Assembly: GCA_963776225.1 (NCBI GenBank)
Contig: CAVZLL010000003.1
Location: 992,001 to 1,056,000 of the forward strand
DNA from: Bog-756 sp963776225
GTDB lineage: Bacteria > Actinomycetota > Acidimicrobiia > Acidimicrobiales > RAAP-2
Reading direction: 5' to 3'
DNA length: 64,000 nt
The notes below the pieces were generated by a model. That model was not told where the DNA came from. It did not search any database and saw nothing but the letters and a program-made list of their open reading frames with translations. Positions 16,045 through 24,712 of this stretch are shown one piece after another. The position numbers were made by a program, and so were the translations under genes. Every line of letters starts with the position of its first letter. The stretch's first letter is position 1.

Positions 16045-17481
16045 TCCTCACCGTCGACCTCGGCACCACCATCACCAAGGCGGCGCTCTGGGAGCCCGAC
16101 GGGATGGTGGACCTGGCCGAGGTCGCGCTCGACACGCAGAGCCCGGAGCCCGGGTGGGCGGAGCAGGATCCTCGCCTGTGGTGGGCATCGCTGATCGAGT
16201 CGTGCGCCCGGCTCGGGACCGGCCGTCGGGGCGGGCTCTCGCCGGTCGAGGCGGTCGGGTGCACCGGCGCCCGCGAGACCTTCGGCCTGTTCGACGCCGC
16301 CGGCGATCCGCTCGGCCCGGGGATCCTCTGGTCGGACAGCCGCGCCGGGTACGGCCCGACAGGCGCGGGCGGGTCGGCGTCGGTCGGGGCGAGGCTGGCC
16401 TGGGTGGCCGCCCATCGCAGCGAGGAGCTCGAGGCCTGCGCATGGATCCTCGCGCCGCGCGATCTGGTGGTGTGGCGGCTCACCGGCCGCGTCGCCACCG
16501 ACCCCACGCTCGCCTCGCGCACCGGTGTGTACGACCGGGACGGAACGGTCTCGGGGAGCGTCGACGCTTCGGTGGCCACCCGCCTGCCGCCGGTGGTCCC
16601 GTCGGGCCGGGTCACCGGCGCGCTCGAGGCCGCCGCCGCCGAGGTCCTCGGGCTTCGCAGCGGCCTCCCCGTGGTCATCGGGGCCGGCGATCGACCGTGC
16701 GAGGTGATCGGGACCGGCGCGAGCCCGACGCTGCCCGATGGTGAGCTGGGGGACCACGGCCAACGTGTCACTCCCGTTGGGCGGGGCCCCGCCGGACCGA
16801 GCACCGGGGCTGGTGGTCACCCGAGCGGCCGACGGCGGATGGCTCCTCGAGGGCGGAGTCTCGGGCGCCGGATCACTGCTGGCATGGTTGGGCCGGCTCT
16901 GCGGACGTTCCCCGGCCGACCTCGCGGTGCTGGCGGCGGCGTCACCGCCCGGTGCCCGCGGAGTGACGGCCGCGCCCTGGCTGGGCGGTGCCCGTGCTCC
17001 CTGGTGGCACCCCGACGCCGGGGCCGCGTTCGTGGGATTGGCCGACACCCACGGGCCGGCCGACCTGGCGCGTGCGCTCGTCGAGGCGGTGGCCCGGGAC
17101 GTCCAGCGGTGCCTCGAGGCGATGACCGGGTGGTCTGCGCTGGAACTGTCGGGACCCGGGTCGGCCGAGCTCCAGCTCGCCGGTGCGGGTGCCGATTCAC
17201 CCATCTGGGTGGAGGTGCTCACCGGCTGCACCGCACTGCCCGCGACCCGCAGGAGGTCGGGCCAGGCCGCGTCGGTCGGTGCCGCGCTGGTCGCCGCGAC
17301 CGCGCTCGGTGAGCCGTGGGACCTCGAGCTGCTCGATCCGGTTGTCTCCCGCGCCGTGCCCGATCCGGACTCGGTGCGGCGCTATGCGGAGCTGCGCCCG
17401 CGTACCGATCGGATCGCAACCACCCTTCTCGCCCTGGAGCCACCACCACCCGTGACGTTGGAACCACACAGCAGCCGATAG
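16041..17481 (+). pseudogene. FGGY-family carbohydrate kinase interrupted by a +1 frameshift
   Basis: Reading frame one from GTG 16041 gives the N-terminal FGGY domain: ILTVDLGTTITKAALW (ATP/phosphate site), PGWAEQDP, GCTGARETFGLFD, then GAGDRPCEVIGTGASPTLP. At 16735-16738 homology leaves this frame and continues one base further on with MVSWGTTANVSLP, the C-terminal FGGY domain, ending at 17481. Removing one base (G 16737) restores a kinase of about 480 residues, the normal size. Frame one stays open to 17312 with Arg/Gly-rich filler. Possible causes are an assembly error, a recent mutation, or +1 slippage at CCC-G. It is coupled by GTGA to the aldolase and would phosphorylate its sugar substrate. 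Confidence 0.75.
16738..17481 (+). CDS. C-terminal FGGY kinase domain (frame-shifted half)
   Basis: 247 codons from ATG 16738. Conserved features of the FGGY C-terminal domain are the VSWGTTANVS strand, the LLEGGVSGAGSLLAWL helix, APWLGGARAPWW, and the nucleotide loop LSGPGSAELQLAGAGAD leading to GQAASVGAALVAA. It could be translated as a separate polypeptide by re-initiation at ATG 16738, giving a split kinase, or only through frameshifting from the upstream half. No ribosome site is visible before the ATG. Confidence 0.55.
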   Translation: MVSWGTTANVSLPLGGAPPDRAPGLVVTRAADGGWLLEGGVSGAGSLLAWLGRLCGRSPADLAVLAAASPPGARGVTAAPWLGGARAPWWHPDAGAAFVGLADTHGPADLARALVEAVARDVQRCLEAMTGWSALELSGPGSAELQLAGAGADSPIWVEVLTGCTALPATRRRSGQAASVGAALVAATALGEPWDLELLDPVVSRAVPDPDSVRRYAELRPRTDRIATTLLALEPPPPVTLEPHSSR

Positions 17482-17530
17482 CGTCCCGAGACCGCGCGGA
17501 CCGACCAGCACCCGCATCACCGGCGGAGGA

Positions 17531-17536
17531 TAGGGT
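17531..17536 (+). promoter_or_regulatory. Leaderless -10 box for MFS-ABC fusion gene
   Basis: TAGGGT ends seven bases before GTG 17544, with no Shine-Dalgarno in between. The transport cassette therefore seems to have its own promoter, separate from the reductase/aldolase/kinase unit. Confidence 0.45.
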
Positions 17537-17543
17537 TCCCGCT

Positions 17544-19748
17544 GTGGCTGACCAGGTGGTGTTCGACTTCGCGGTTCCCGACGAGCTCCTGCAGGAAGTC
17601 GTGGCCAAGACGGGGAACCCGGAGCTGGTGGCCGACCTGGCCATGATGCCGGGCACCGGAGAAGGCAAGCCGCCTCCGTTGATCGGGATCCTCCGCAGGT
17701 ACGGCTTCGCGCCGCTGGTGCTGCTCACCGCCGCAGCCATCGTGCCGGGCACATTCGGAAGCGGGATCACGATCATCGGCAACAACCTCGAGCACTCGTT
17801 CCACATCCACGACGCGGCCCTCGGAGCCCTCACCTTCGTCGCCGCGGTCGCCCAGCTGCTGTGGGCGGTTCCCCTCGCCCTCTGGGCCGATCGCGGTAGC
17901 CGCAAGGTGGTGGCGGGAGTGGCGCTGCTGGTGTTCTCGGTGGTCGCGCCCTTCATGGCCCTCGCCCCCAACGTCTGGGTGTTCACCGCCCTCTACCTGG
18001 TCGCGTCGGTGGGTTTCAACGTCAACCAGACCGTCCACAACTCGTATCTGTCAGATGCCTATCCGACCGAAGGTCGCGGCCGGATCTTCAGCTGGCACAA
18101 CCTCTCCGACCCCCTGTCCAACACCATCGGCATCCTCGTGTTCGGGCTCGTCGTGACCATCGGGCACAGCTGGCGGTGGGGGATGCTGATCGCCCTCGCC
18201 GGGATCCCGATCGCGCTCGCGCTCTTCACCCTCCCGGAGCCGGAGAAGGGTCAGAACGAGTCGAGCTTCATCCTCAAGAGCTCCGGCATGGACCTGCAAA
18301 CCCAGCAGGAGGAGGCACCCCGGGTGCTGCTCGGATCGGCGGTGACCCGCCTGCTGCGGATCCGTTCCATCTACTTCGAGCTGGTTGCGGTGGCCATCCT
18401 CGGATTCGCCGGGACCGGAGGACCCCTGTTCGGCAACCTCTACTTCGTGCGGCGGTGGGGCCTCGACACCGCCCAGCGGAGCGAGGTCTTCTCGATCATC
18501 AATCTCGCGGCGTTCGTGGGCCTGCCGGCCGCATATCTCCTCGGTGACCGGATGTTCCGACGCGCACCCGAACGCCCGCTGGTGATCGCCGCCGGCTGCA
18601 TCACCGCATACGGCGTGCTGTTCGTCACCTCGCTGTACATGCCCCAGCTCTGGATGGTGGTCACCCTCCAGCTCCTGGCCGCCGCCGCGGTCTCCCCGCT
18701 CGCGATCTGCATCTTCCTCACCCTTGCCGCGACCGCGCCGGCGGAGATGCGCACCATCTGCTTCGCCATGTTCGGGGTCTACGCGCTCGTCTTCGGTGGG
18801 TTCGCGGGCGGGGTGCTGCTCGGCGCGGTCAGCGACGCCGTGGGCTACCTGCACGGTCCGACCGTCGCCCTGACGCTGATCGGTCCGGTCTGCGTCCTGG
18901 GTGGGGTCATGCTCCTGATCGGCTCGCGGTATGTGCGGCGGGACATCACCATGGTCATCGAGGACGTGATCGAGCGGCACGCCGAGGGTCAGCGCCGCCA
19001 GGCCGGCGGCGACCTCCCCGCCCTGCAGGTGCACAACCTCGACGTCTACTACGGGGCGAACCAGGTCCTCTTCGGGGTGGACTTCGAGGTCGCCGAAGGG
19101 GAGATCGTGGCCCTGCTCGGCACCAACGGAGCCGGAAAGTCCACACTCCTGCGCACCGTTGCCGGACTCGAGCACCCGCACCGGGGGGTGATCCGGATCC
19201 GGGGGACCACCTGCACCTATCTCGAGCCGGAGCAGATCGTCGACCGGGGGGTCGCCCTGCTGCTCGGCGGCAAGATGACCTTTCCCGGGTTGTCGGTCCG
19301 AGACAACCTCCAGGTCGGCGCCTACTCGCTCCGGCACGAGGGCGGGCTGGCCAAGTCGTCGATGAGCGAGGCCCTCGACCGGTTCCCGGCACTCATCCCG
19401 CATCTGCACCAACCGGCCGGCACGCTCTCGGGTGGCGAGCAGCAGATGCTGGCGCTCGCCCGGGTCATGATGACCAGACCCCGCCTGCTCCTCATCGACG
19501 AGCTGGCCCTGGGACTCGCGCCCATGGTGGTGGACCACCTGATGGACCTGGTGCGCGAGGTCAACGCCGAGGGTGCCAGCGTGGTGCTGGTGGAGCAGAG
19601 CGTGAACCGGGCGATGAGCGTGGCCGCCCGTGCCGTCTTCCTCGAACGGGGAGAGGTCCGTTTCGACGGGCCGGTCGACGACCTCCTCGCACGGACGGAT
19701 CTCCTCCGCCCGGTCTTCCTCGGCGCCGCTGTGGACGGCCTCGGTTGA
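17544..19748 (+). CDS. MFS transporter fused to LivF-type ABC ATPase
   Basis: 734 residues. Residues of about 50-470 form a 12-span major facilitator protein with LWADRGSRKVVAG as the loop 2-3 motif and a second half beginning near LLRIRSIYFELVAVAIL. Residues of about 490-730 form a complete LivF-like ATPase: Walker A GTNGAGKST (about 525), GLSVRDNLQVGAY, signature LSGGEQQMLALAR, Walker B LLLIDELALG and LVEQSVNRA. GTG 17544 is chosen on the leaderless -10 box; the long upstream frame lies inside the kinase. It is followed by TTGA-coupled permease and LivG genes, so its ATPase half probably supplies the missing LivF subunit of that importer. Confidence 0.85.
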   Translation: MADQVVFDFAVPDELLQEVVAKTGNPELVADLAMMPGTGEGKPPPLIGILRRYGFAPLVLLTAAAIVPGTFGSGITIIGNNLEHSFHIHDAALGALTFVAAVAQLLWAVPLALWADRGSRKVVAGVALLVFSVVAPFMALAPNVWVFTALYLVASVGFNVNQTVHNSYLSDAYPTEGRGRIFSWHNLSDPLSNTIGILVFGLVVTIGHSWRWGMLIALAGIPIALALFTLPEPEKGQNESSFILKSSGMDLQTQQEEAPRVLLGSAVTRLLRIRSIYFELVAVAILGFAGTGGPLFGNLYFVRRWGLDTAQRSEVFSIINLAAFVGLPAAYLLGDRMFRRAPERPLVIAAGCITAYGVLFVTSLYMPQLWMVVTLQLLAAAAVSPLAICIFLTLAATAPAEMRTICFAMFGVYALVFGGFAGGVLLGAVSDAVGYLHGPTVALTLIGPVCVLGGVMLLIGSRYVRRDITMVIEDVIERHAEGQRRQAGGDLPALQVHNLDVYYGANQVLFGVDFEVAEGEIVALLGTNGAGKSTLLRTVAGLEHPHRGVIRIRGTTCTYLEPEQIVDRGVALLLGGKMTFPGLSVRDNLQVGAYSLRHEGGLAKSSMSEALDRFPALIPHLHQPAGTLSGGEQQMLALARVMMTRPRLLLIDELALGLAPMVVDHLMDLVREVNAEGASVVLVEQSVNRAMSVAARAVFLERGEVRFDGPVDDLLARTDLLRPVFLGAAVDGLG

Positions 19749-21736
19749 TCGCGGTGTCGATCCCCGGCTTCGTCCTGGTCCAGGGGGTCGTCACCGGCAT
19801 GATCTACGGGCTGCTGGCCATGGGCCTGGTGCTCATCTATCGGGCCAACCGCGTGCTCAACTTCGCCCAAGGACAACTCGGTGTGGTCGCGGCGGTGTTC
19901 CTGGTCAAGTGCTACTACGACTTCGGGTTCAACTACTGGTTCGCGCTGGTGCTGGCGCTGGCACTGGCCGCGGCGGTGGGCTCCCTCTGCGAGCTGCTGC
20001 TGCGCCGGCTGGCGAACCGACCACGGGTGCTGGTGATGGTGGCCACCATCGGACTCAGTCAGGTGCTGTTCGTCTTCACCGCGCTTCCCTTCATCCGCCC
20101 GAAGAACCTGTTCCGCCCGTTCCCCGTCCCGATCGACCTCAGCTTCCACGTCGGCACCTATCTCTTCACCCCGGGGGAGGTGCTGGCGCTGGTGGTCGCG
20201 CCCCTGATCGCCCTCGGCCTGGTGGCATTCGTCCGGTGGTCGCCCTGGGGTCTGGCCATGCGGGCCACCACCGAGAACACCGACTCCGCCCGTCTCTCGG
20301 GAGTCTGGGCCCGGCGCACCTCCAACGTGGCCTGGGTTCTCGCAGGCCTGCTGTCGGCGTTCACCGCCATCCTCGCCTCGCCGGGCCAGACCTCCTCCCT
20401 CACCCAGGTGCTCAGTCCCGAGCTCCTGCTGCTCGCCCTCACCGCGGCCATGGTCGGCGCCATGGTGAACCTGACGGTGGCCTTCGTCGCGGCGATCGGG
20501 GTGGGCGTGGTCCAGGAGGTGCTGGTCTGGAACCTGTCGAGCACCGCCCAGGTCGATCTGGTGCTGTTCCTCCTCGTCTCGCTGGTCCTGCTCTTGCGCA
20601 TCGCCGCACTGCAGATCCGTGGGAGGGACGACGGTCCGAGCAGCTGGACCGAGGGCTCCCGCGCCGCGGTGCGCGCGCCCGACGCGCTCCGACAGACGGT
20701 CGGCAGGACCGGTGTCATCCTGACCGTGGCCGTCGCTGCGTTGCTGCCGCTGGTGGTCAGCACCGGGCGGTCGTTCCTGATCTCGCAGATCTGCGTCTAC
20801 GCGATGATCGCCCTCTCCTTGACCGTGCTGACCGGGTGGGCGGGCCAGGTGTCGCTCGGGCAGTTCGGCCTCGTCGCCTGCGGCGCGCTCCTGGCGACCC
20901 ATCTCGAGGCGAGCGTCCCGCTCATCGTCCTCCTGCCGTTCGCCGGGCTGGTGACCGCGGTGATCGCGGTGGTGGTGGGCCTGCCCGCGCTGCGGGTGCG
21001 GGGGCTCTACCTCGCGGTCAGCACCCTCGCCTTCAGCCTCTGGCTCATGCAGTCGGTCCTCGCGACGCCGTGCTGGGTCCTGCCCGTGCTGGGCAGGCGC
21101 CTGTGCACCGGACTCCCGAACCCCCAGTCCACCCTGCTGACCCGACCGAGCCTCCTCGGCATCGGGCTCGGGTCGGAGCGGGCCTTCGCCTGGTTCAGCC
21201 TCGCCCTCCTGGTCGCCACCGTGGCGATGGTCCGGGTCTGGCGCGACCGGGGCGTGGCCCGTCGGCTGGTGGCGGTCCGTGACAACGAGACCGGCGCGGC
21301 AGCGTTCGGGACGCCGGTGGCCCGGACCAAGTTGCTGGCCTTCGCGCTCTCGGGTTTCATCGCCGGGTACGCGGGGGTGTGCCTGGCATTCGCCAGCGAG
21401 CGCATCTCGACGACGACCTTCGATCCCACGTTGTCCATCCTGGTCGTCTCGATGGTGGTCATCGGAGGACTCGACTCGGTGGCCGGCGCGGTGCTCGGTG
21501 CCGTCTACCTGGTCGGGCTGCCGGCGATGGTCGGGACCACGCCCACCATCCAATTCCTGACCAGCGGTCTCGGGCTGCTCGCCTTCATCCTCTACCTGCC
21601 CGGCGGCCTGGCCCAGCTCCTCCACCGGTTCGGCGACCTGGTCGCGGATGCGATCGCCCGGTGGTCCGGGGAGCGGTCCACCGGACCCGGCGCCGACAGC
21701 GCCGGCCGGGTGCCGGTCGCGGGGGTTGCCAGGTGA
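19745..21736 (+). CDS. Fused LivH-LivM branched-chain-type ABC permease
   Basis: 663 residues with two homologous permease units. The first 290 or so residues match LivH (GMIYGLLAMGLVLIYRANRVLNFAQGQLG; VNLTVAFVAAIGVGVVQE). After a hydrophilic linker (RGRDDGPSSWTEGSRAA) the second half matches LivM (TGWAGQVSLGQFGLVACGA; RDNETGAAAFG). One gene therefore supplies both membrane subunits. TTG 19745 overlaps the stop of the MFS-ABC gene (TTGA); GTG 19754 is an alternative start. Ligands for this class include amino acids, amides, urea and aromatic or lipid-like acids. Confidence 0.88.
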   Translation: MIAVSIPGFVLVQGVVTGMIYGLLAMGLVLIYRANRVLNFAQGQLGVVAAVFLVKCYYDFGFNYWFALVLALALAAAVGSLCELLLRRLANRPRVLVMVATIGLSQVLFVFTALPFIRPKNLFRPFPVPIDLSFHVGTYLFTPGEVLALVVAPLIALGLVAFVRWSPWGLAMRATTENTDSARLSGVWARRTSNVAWVLAGLLSAFTAILASPGQTSSLTQVLSPELLLLALTAAMVGAMVNLTVAFVAAIGVGVVQEVLVWNLSSTAQVDLVLFLLVSLVLLLRIAALQIRGRDDGPSSWTEGSRAAVRAPDALRQTVGRTGVILTVAVAALLPLVVSTGRSFLISQICVYAMIALSLTVLTGWAGQVSLGQFGLVACGALLATHLEASVPLIVLLPFAGLVTAVIAVVVGLPALRVRGLYLAVSTLAFSLWLMQSVLATPCWVLPVLGRRLCTGLPNPQSTLLTRPSLLGIGLGSERAFAWFSLALLVATVAMVRVWRDRGVARRLVAVRDNETGAAAFGTPVARTKLLAFALSGFIAGYAGVCLAFASERISTTTFDPTLSILVVSMVVIGGLDSVAGAVLGAVYLVGLPAMVGTTPTIQFLTSGLGLLAFILYLPGGLAQLLHRFGDLVADAIARWSGERSTGPGADSAGRVPVAGVAR

Positions 21737-22617
21737 GGGCGGTGCTCCCGACCGGGCACGCCGCGGGACCCGCCCGCCTCGAGGTCCGAGGGGTGGCCGT
21801 CCAGTTCGGCGGGCTGCTGGCCCTCGACTTCGTCGACCTCGAAGCCGAGCCCGGGACGATCGTCGGCCTGATCGGTCCGAACGGCTCGGGGAAGACGACC
21901 CTGCTCAACGTGATCTCCGGTCTGGTCACCCCGAGGGCGGGCTCGGTCCAGCTCGACGGGGTGGCCCTCGACGGGTACCTCCCCGAGGAGCGGACCGGTG
22001 TCGGGGTGGTCCGGTCGTTCCAGGACTGCCGGCTCTTCCCCGACCTGCAGGTGGAGGAGGTCCTGTTGGTCGCGCTCGACGCCGCTCGTCCGGTGGGTGT
22101 CACGTCGACCACCCTGCAGCTGCCGTGGGCGCGCCGGTCGGAGCGCTCGAAGCGCGCCGAGGTGCACGAGGTGATCGGATCGTTCGGGATCGGGCGGTTC
22201 CGACACCACCGCATCTCCGAACTCTCGACGGGGACCCGCCGCGTGGTCGACCTGGCCTCGATCGTGCTCGCCCGACCCCGGTTGCTGCTCCTCGACGAAC
22301 CCACCGCAGGGATCGCCCAGCGAGAGGCGGAGGCGTTCATCCCACTGCTGTCCCGACTGCGAGACGTGGCCGACACGACCGTCGTCCTCGTCGAACACGA
22401 CGTCCCGATGGTGTTCGCGCTCTGCACCAGGGTGGTGATGATGGAGTCCGGACGGGTGGTTTCCTCGGGGACCCCCGAAGAGGTGGCATCCGATCCGCGG
22501 GCGGTCGCCGCCTACCTGGGCGCGAGCGAAGCCGCACTGGCGGTTTCGGGCACGGCACCGGTCGGTGCGCCGGGTCCCGACGATCCGGCCGGACCGGGAG
22601 CGGTCACCGGGCGCTGA
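21733..22617 (+). CDS. LivG-type ABC transporter ATP-binding protein
   Basis: 294 residues. Walker A is GPNGSGKTT and Walker B LLLLDEPTAG; VEHDVPMV is the H-loop region. The signature segment reads ELSTGTRRVVDLA in place of LSGGQ, a deviation. GTG 21733 overlaps the permease stop (GTGA). With the ATPase half of the MFS fusion it would make the NBD pair of a Liv-type importer. No binding-protein gene is in the cassette; the one at 4386 is a candidate partner. The stop codon lies inside a strong inverted repeat. Confidence 0.88.
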   Translation: MRAVLPTGHAAGPARLEVRGVAVQFGGLLALDFVDLEAEPGTIVGLIGPNGSGKTTLLNVISGLVTPRAGSVQLDGVALDGYLPEERTGVGVVRSFQDCRLFPDLQVEEVLLVALDAARPVGVTSTTLQLPWARRSERSKRAEVHEVIGSFGIGRFRHHRISELSTGTRRVVDLASIVLARPRLLLLDEPTAGIAQREAEAFIPLLSRLRDVADTTVVLVEHDVPMVFALCTRVVMMESGRVVSSGTPEEVASDPRAVAAYLGASEAALAVSGTAPVGAPGPDDPAGPGAVTGR

Positions 22618-22629
22618 GCAGCTCAGCGC
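22611..22629. terminator. Bidirectional terminator-like inverted repeat spanning two convergent stops
   Basis: GCGCTGAGC, A, GCTCAGCGC is a perfect 9-base inverted repeat around one base. The left arm contains the LivG TGA (22615-22617) and the right arm the TauD-family stop (TCA, 22623-22625). As RNA it would fold with about seven pairs and a five-base loop on either strand. There is no T-tract. Confidence 0.4.
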
Positions 22630-23474
22630 TGCGGCATCGCCGGACCGAAGGGGACGTCACCCCGCAGGGTCACCCGGTTGGCGATCCGCACCGCATCGCC
22701 GTAGTCGTCGAGGGCGTAGTGGAGGGTCGCGCGGTTGTCCCAGAAGGCGACCGACCCGGGCTGCCACCGGAAGCGACAGGTGAGCTCGGGCTGCTGGCAG
22801 TGGCGGTAGAGCATCTCGAGGAGCGCGTCGCTCTCGATGGTCGAGAGGCCGAGGATGGTCTGGGTGAAGTGGGGATTCACGAACAGACCGCGGCGAGCGG
22901 TCTCCGGGTGGGTCCGTACGACGGGATGGACGGCGGGCAGCAGTTTGTCGAAGTGCTGGCCGTGCCAGTCGAACCCTCCGCGCTCGTCGACCTCGGCGGC
23001 GAACCACGGGTCGTGGTGCACCGCCACCAGGGTGTCGCACAGGTCCCGCACCGCCGGGGCCAGGCGGTCGTAGGCGTCCTGCAGGCTCGCCCAGCAGGTG
23101 TCCCCGCCCACCTCGGGACAGGTCGTCATGTAGAGGATCGACCCGAGGGGGGGCGTGGGGAGGAAGGTCACGTCGGTGTGCCACCAGCTGGCACGGTCCT
23201 CGCGGCTGTCGATGGCCAGCACCAAGGGGTGACCCTCGACCGCGGGGATGACCGGGTGCCCCTCGGTCGGCTCGCCGAACTGGCGGGCGAAGTCGGCCTG
23301 CTGGGTAGGGGAGAGCTCCTGGTCGCGGAAGAAGATCACGTGATGGGTGTTGAGCGCGGCGCGCACCTCCTGCACCACGAACTCCTCCAACGGGCGGGAG
23401 AGATCCAGACCGTCGATCTCGGCGCCGATGATCGGGGAGAGGGGCCGGACGGCGACTCGCTGATCGACTGCCAT
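22623..23474 (-). CDS. TauD/TfdA family Fe(II)/2-oxoglutarate dioxygenase
   Basis: 283 residues. The iron ligands are seen in WWHTDVTF (His, Asp) and RATLHYALDD (distal His), and the 2-oxoglutarate Arg in RIANRVTLRG. N-terminal GAEIDGLDLSRPL and the FFRDQELSP segment are usual for taurine/alkylsulfate/2,4-D dioxygenases. It would oxidise a small sulfonate, sulfate ester or carboxylate, releasing CO2 and succinate. ATG 23474 (MAVDQRV) is chosen; the longer frame upstream to 23651 is Arg/Pro-rich and not conserved in character. It is convergent with LivG and divergent from the hydrolase gene. Confidence 0.9.
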   Translation of the reverse strand: MAVDQRVAVRPLSPIIGAEIDGLDLSRPLEEFVVQEVRAALNTHHVIFFRDQELSPTQQADFARQFGEPTEGHPVIPAVEGHPLVLAIDSREDRASWWHTDVTFLPTPPLGSILYMTTCPEVGGDTCWASLQDAYDRLAPAVRDLCDTLVAVHHDPWFAAEVDERGGFDWHGQHFDKLLPAVHPVVRTHPETARRGLFVNPHFTQTILGLSTIESDALLEMLYRHCQQPELTCRFRWQPGSVAFWDNRATLHYALDDYGDAVRIANRVTLRGDVPFGPAMPQR

Positions 23475-23641
23475 GCCGACAGTGTGGCCCAGGCGGGTCG
23501 GCCGCTCAACCGGCACGCCGGCTCCCACCCCGGTCCGGTGCGCCTGGCCGATCGCCGGATGCGGGGGCAGGGGCGGTCGGTTGTGGCAGCGTGGGAGGCC
23601 GCGCTCCGAAAGGACGGACCGTTCCAGATGCGAGGACGACC

Positions 23642-24691
23642 GTGGTGACATCCGAAGAACCCCGACAGCGGAACTTCTCCCCGTGGTACCAGGTGGTCAG
23701 TCGCCTCCTGGTCACCGACGAGGACGATCCCCTTCCGGACGAGGACCTCTCCGACTTCGAATCGTGGCGATCCCGGTTCGGGGAGCGGTTCCGGCGCGCC
23801 CTCGAACCGTGGCCCGAGCGGGTCCCGGCGGACGCCGAGATCGACGACGGGGTGGCGTGCGAGGGCTTCCGCCGCCACCGGTTGGTCTTCGACACCGAGG
23901 ACACCATGTCGGTGCCGGCCTACCTGATGGTGCCCGACGGACGGAACCATCCCGGGTCCGCCGTGCTGGCGGTTCATGGTCACGGCCCGGGGAAGTCGCG
24001 GATCTGCGGCATGCTTCCCGACGACGAGCCCGGAAACGACTACGCGGCCCAGCTGGCGCGCCGCGGCCACCTCGTCCTCGCACCCGACCTCCGTTGTTTC
24101 GGTGAGCGGCTCGACTGGAATCCTCCCGACCACTACGCCTGCGACACCAACCTGGTCCACCAGTTCATGGCCGGTTGGAGCCCGCTCACCCAGAACCTGT
24201 GGGACCTCTCCCGGTGCCTCGACGTGCTCGAGGAGCATCCCCTGGTGGACGGCTCACGGATGGGCGTCGTCGGCTTCTCCTACGGCGGGACCGCCGCGCT
24301 CTTCCTTGCCGCGTGCGACGAGCGGATCGCTGCGGCGGTGGTGAGCGGGTACTTCTCGTCGTGGGCCGAGGCGCACCGCATGCCCTGGAACATGTGCGGC
24401 TCCCAGGTCCTCCACCGGATGCTCGGTCGGATGGAGCACGCCGACATCGGCGCGCTGATCGCCCCACGCCCGCTCTTCGTCGAGACCGGACGGGAGGACC
24501 CGCTCTTCCCGGTTGCCGCGGCCACCGCCGCGGTGGACCGCCTCCGTCGGGTCTACGACTTCCTCGGTGCCGGCGACGACCTGGTGCACGAGGTGTTCGA
24601 GGGCGAGCACCAGTGGTACGGGGTCGGGGCCCTCGGGTTCGTGGACGACCGGCTCGGCGAGGTCCGGGCCGGGGGCGTCACCACGGACTGA
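23642..24691 (+). CDS. Alpha/beta hydrolase, dienelactone-hydrolase / acetyl-xylan-esterase-like
   Basis: 349 residues. A long N-terminal cap precedes the core fold. The nucleophile elbow is GFSYGGTAALF, with GHGPGKSRICG before it (oxyanion region), an Asp in ETGREDPLFPV and the catalytic His in GEHQWYG. This resembles the Abhydrolase_7/dienelactone-hydrolase-like esterases that often act on acylated sugars or glucuronoyl esters. Start GTG 23642 (or GTG 23645) follows AGGACGACC; the frame open from 23591 has no better start. No signal peptide. It stands alone between TauD and nagB; the substrate is unknown. Confidence 0.78.
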   Translation: MVTSEEPRQRNFSPWYQVVSRLLVTDEDDPLPDEDLSDFESWRSRFGERFRRALEPWPERVPADAEIDDGVACEGFRRHRLVFDTEDTMSVPAYLMVPDGRNHPGSAVLAVHGHGPGKSRICGMLPDDEPGNDYAAQLARRGHLVLAPDLRCFGERLDWNPPDHYACDTNLVHQFMAGWSPLTQNLWDLSRCLDVLEEHPLVDGSRMGVVGFSYGGTAALFLAACDERIAAAVVSGYFSSWAEAHRMPWNMCGSQVLHRMLGRMEHADIGALIAPRPLFVETGREDPLFPVAAATAAVDRLRRVYDFLGAGDDLVHEVFEGEHQWYGVGALGFVDDRLGEVRAGGVTTD

Positions 24692-24712
24692 CCCCCGACG
24701 TTCGCGGCCGGC

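Noticed and set aside
14384..17481. Sulfoglycolysis (sulfo-EMP) suggested by reductase plus class I aldolase plus kinase
   Set aside because: The kinase is FGGY, not PfkB type, and no sulfoquinovosidase or isomerase is identified; evidence is insufficient.
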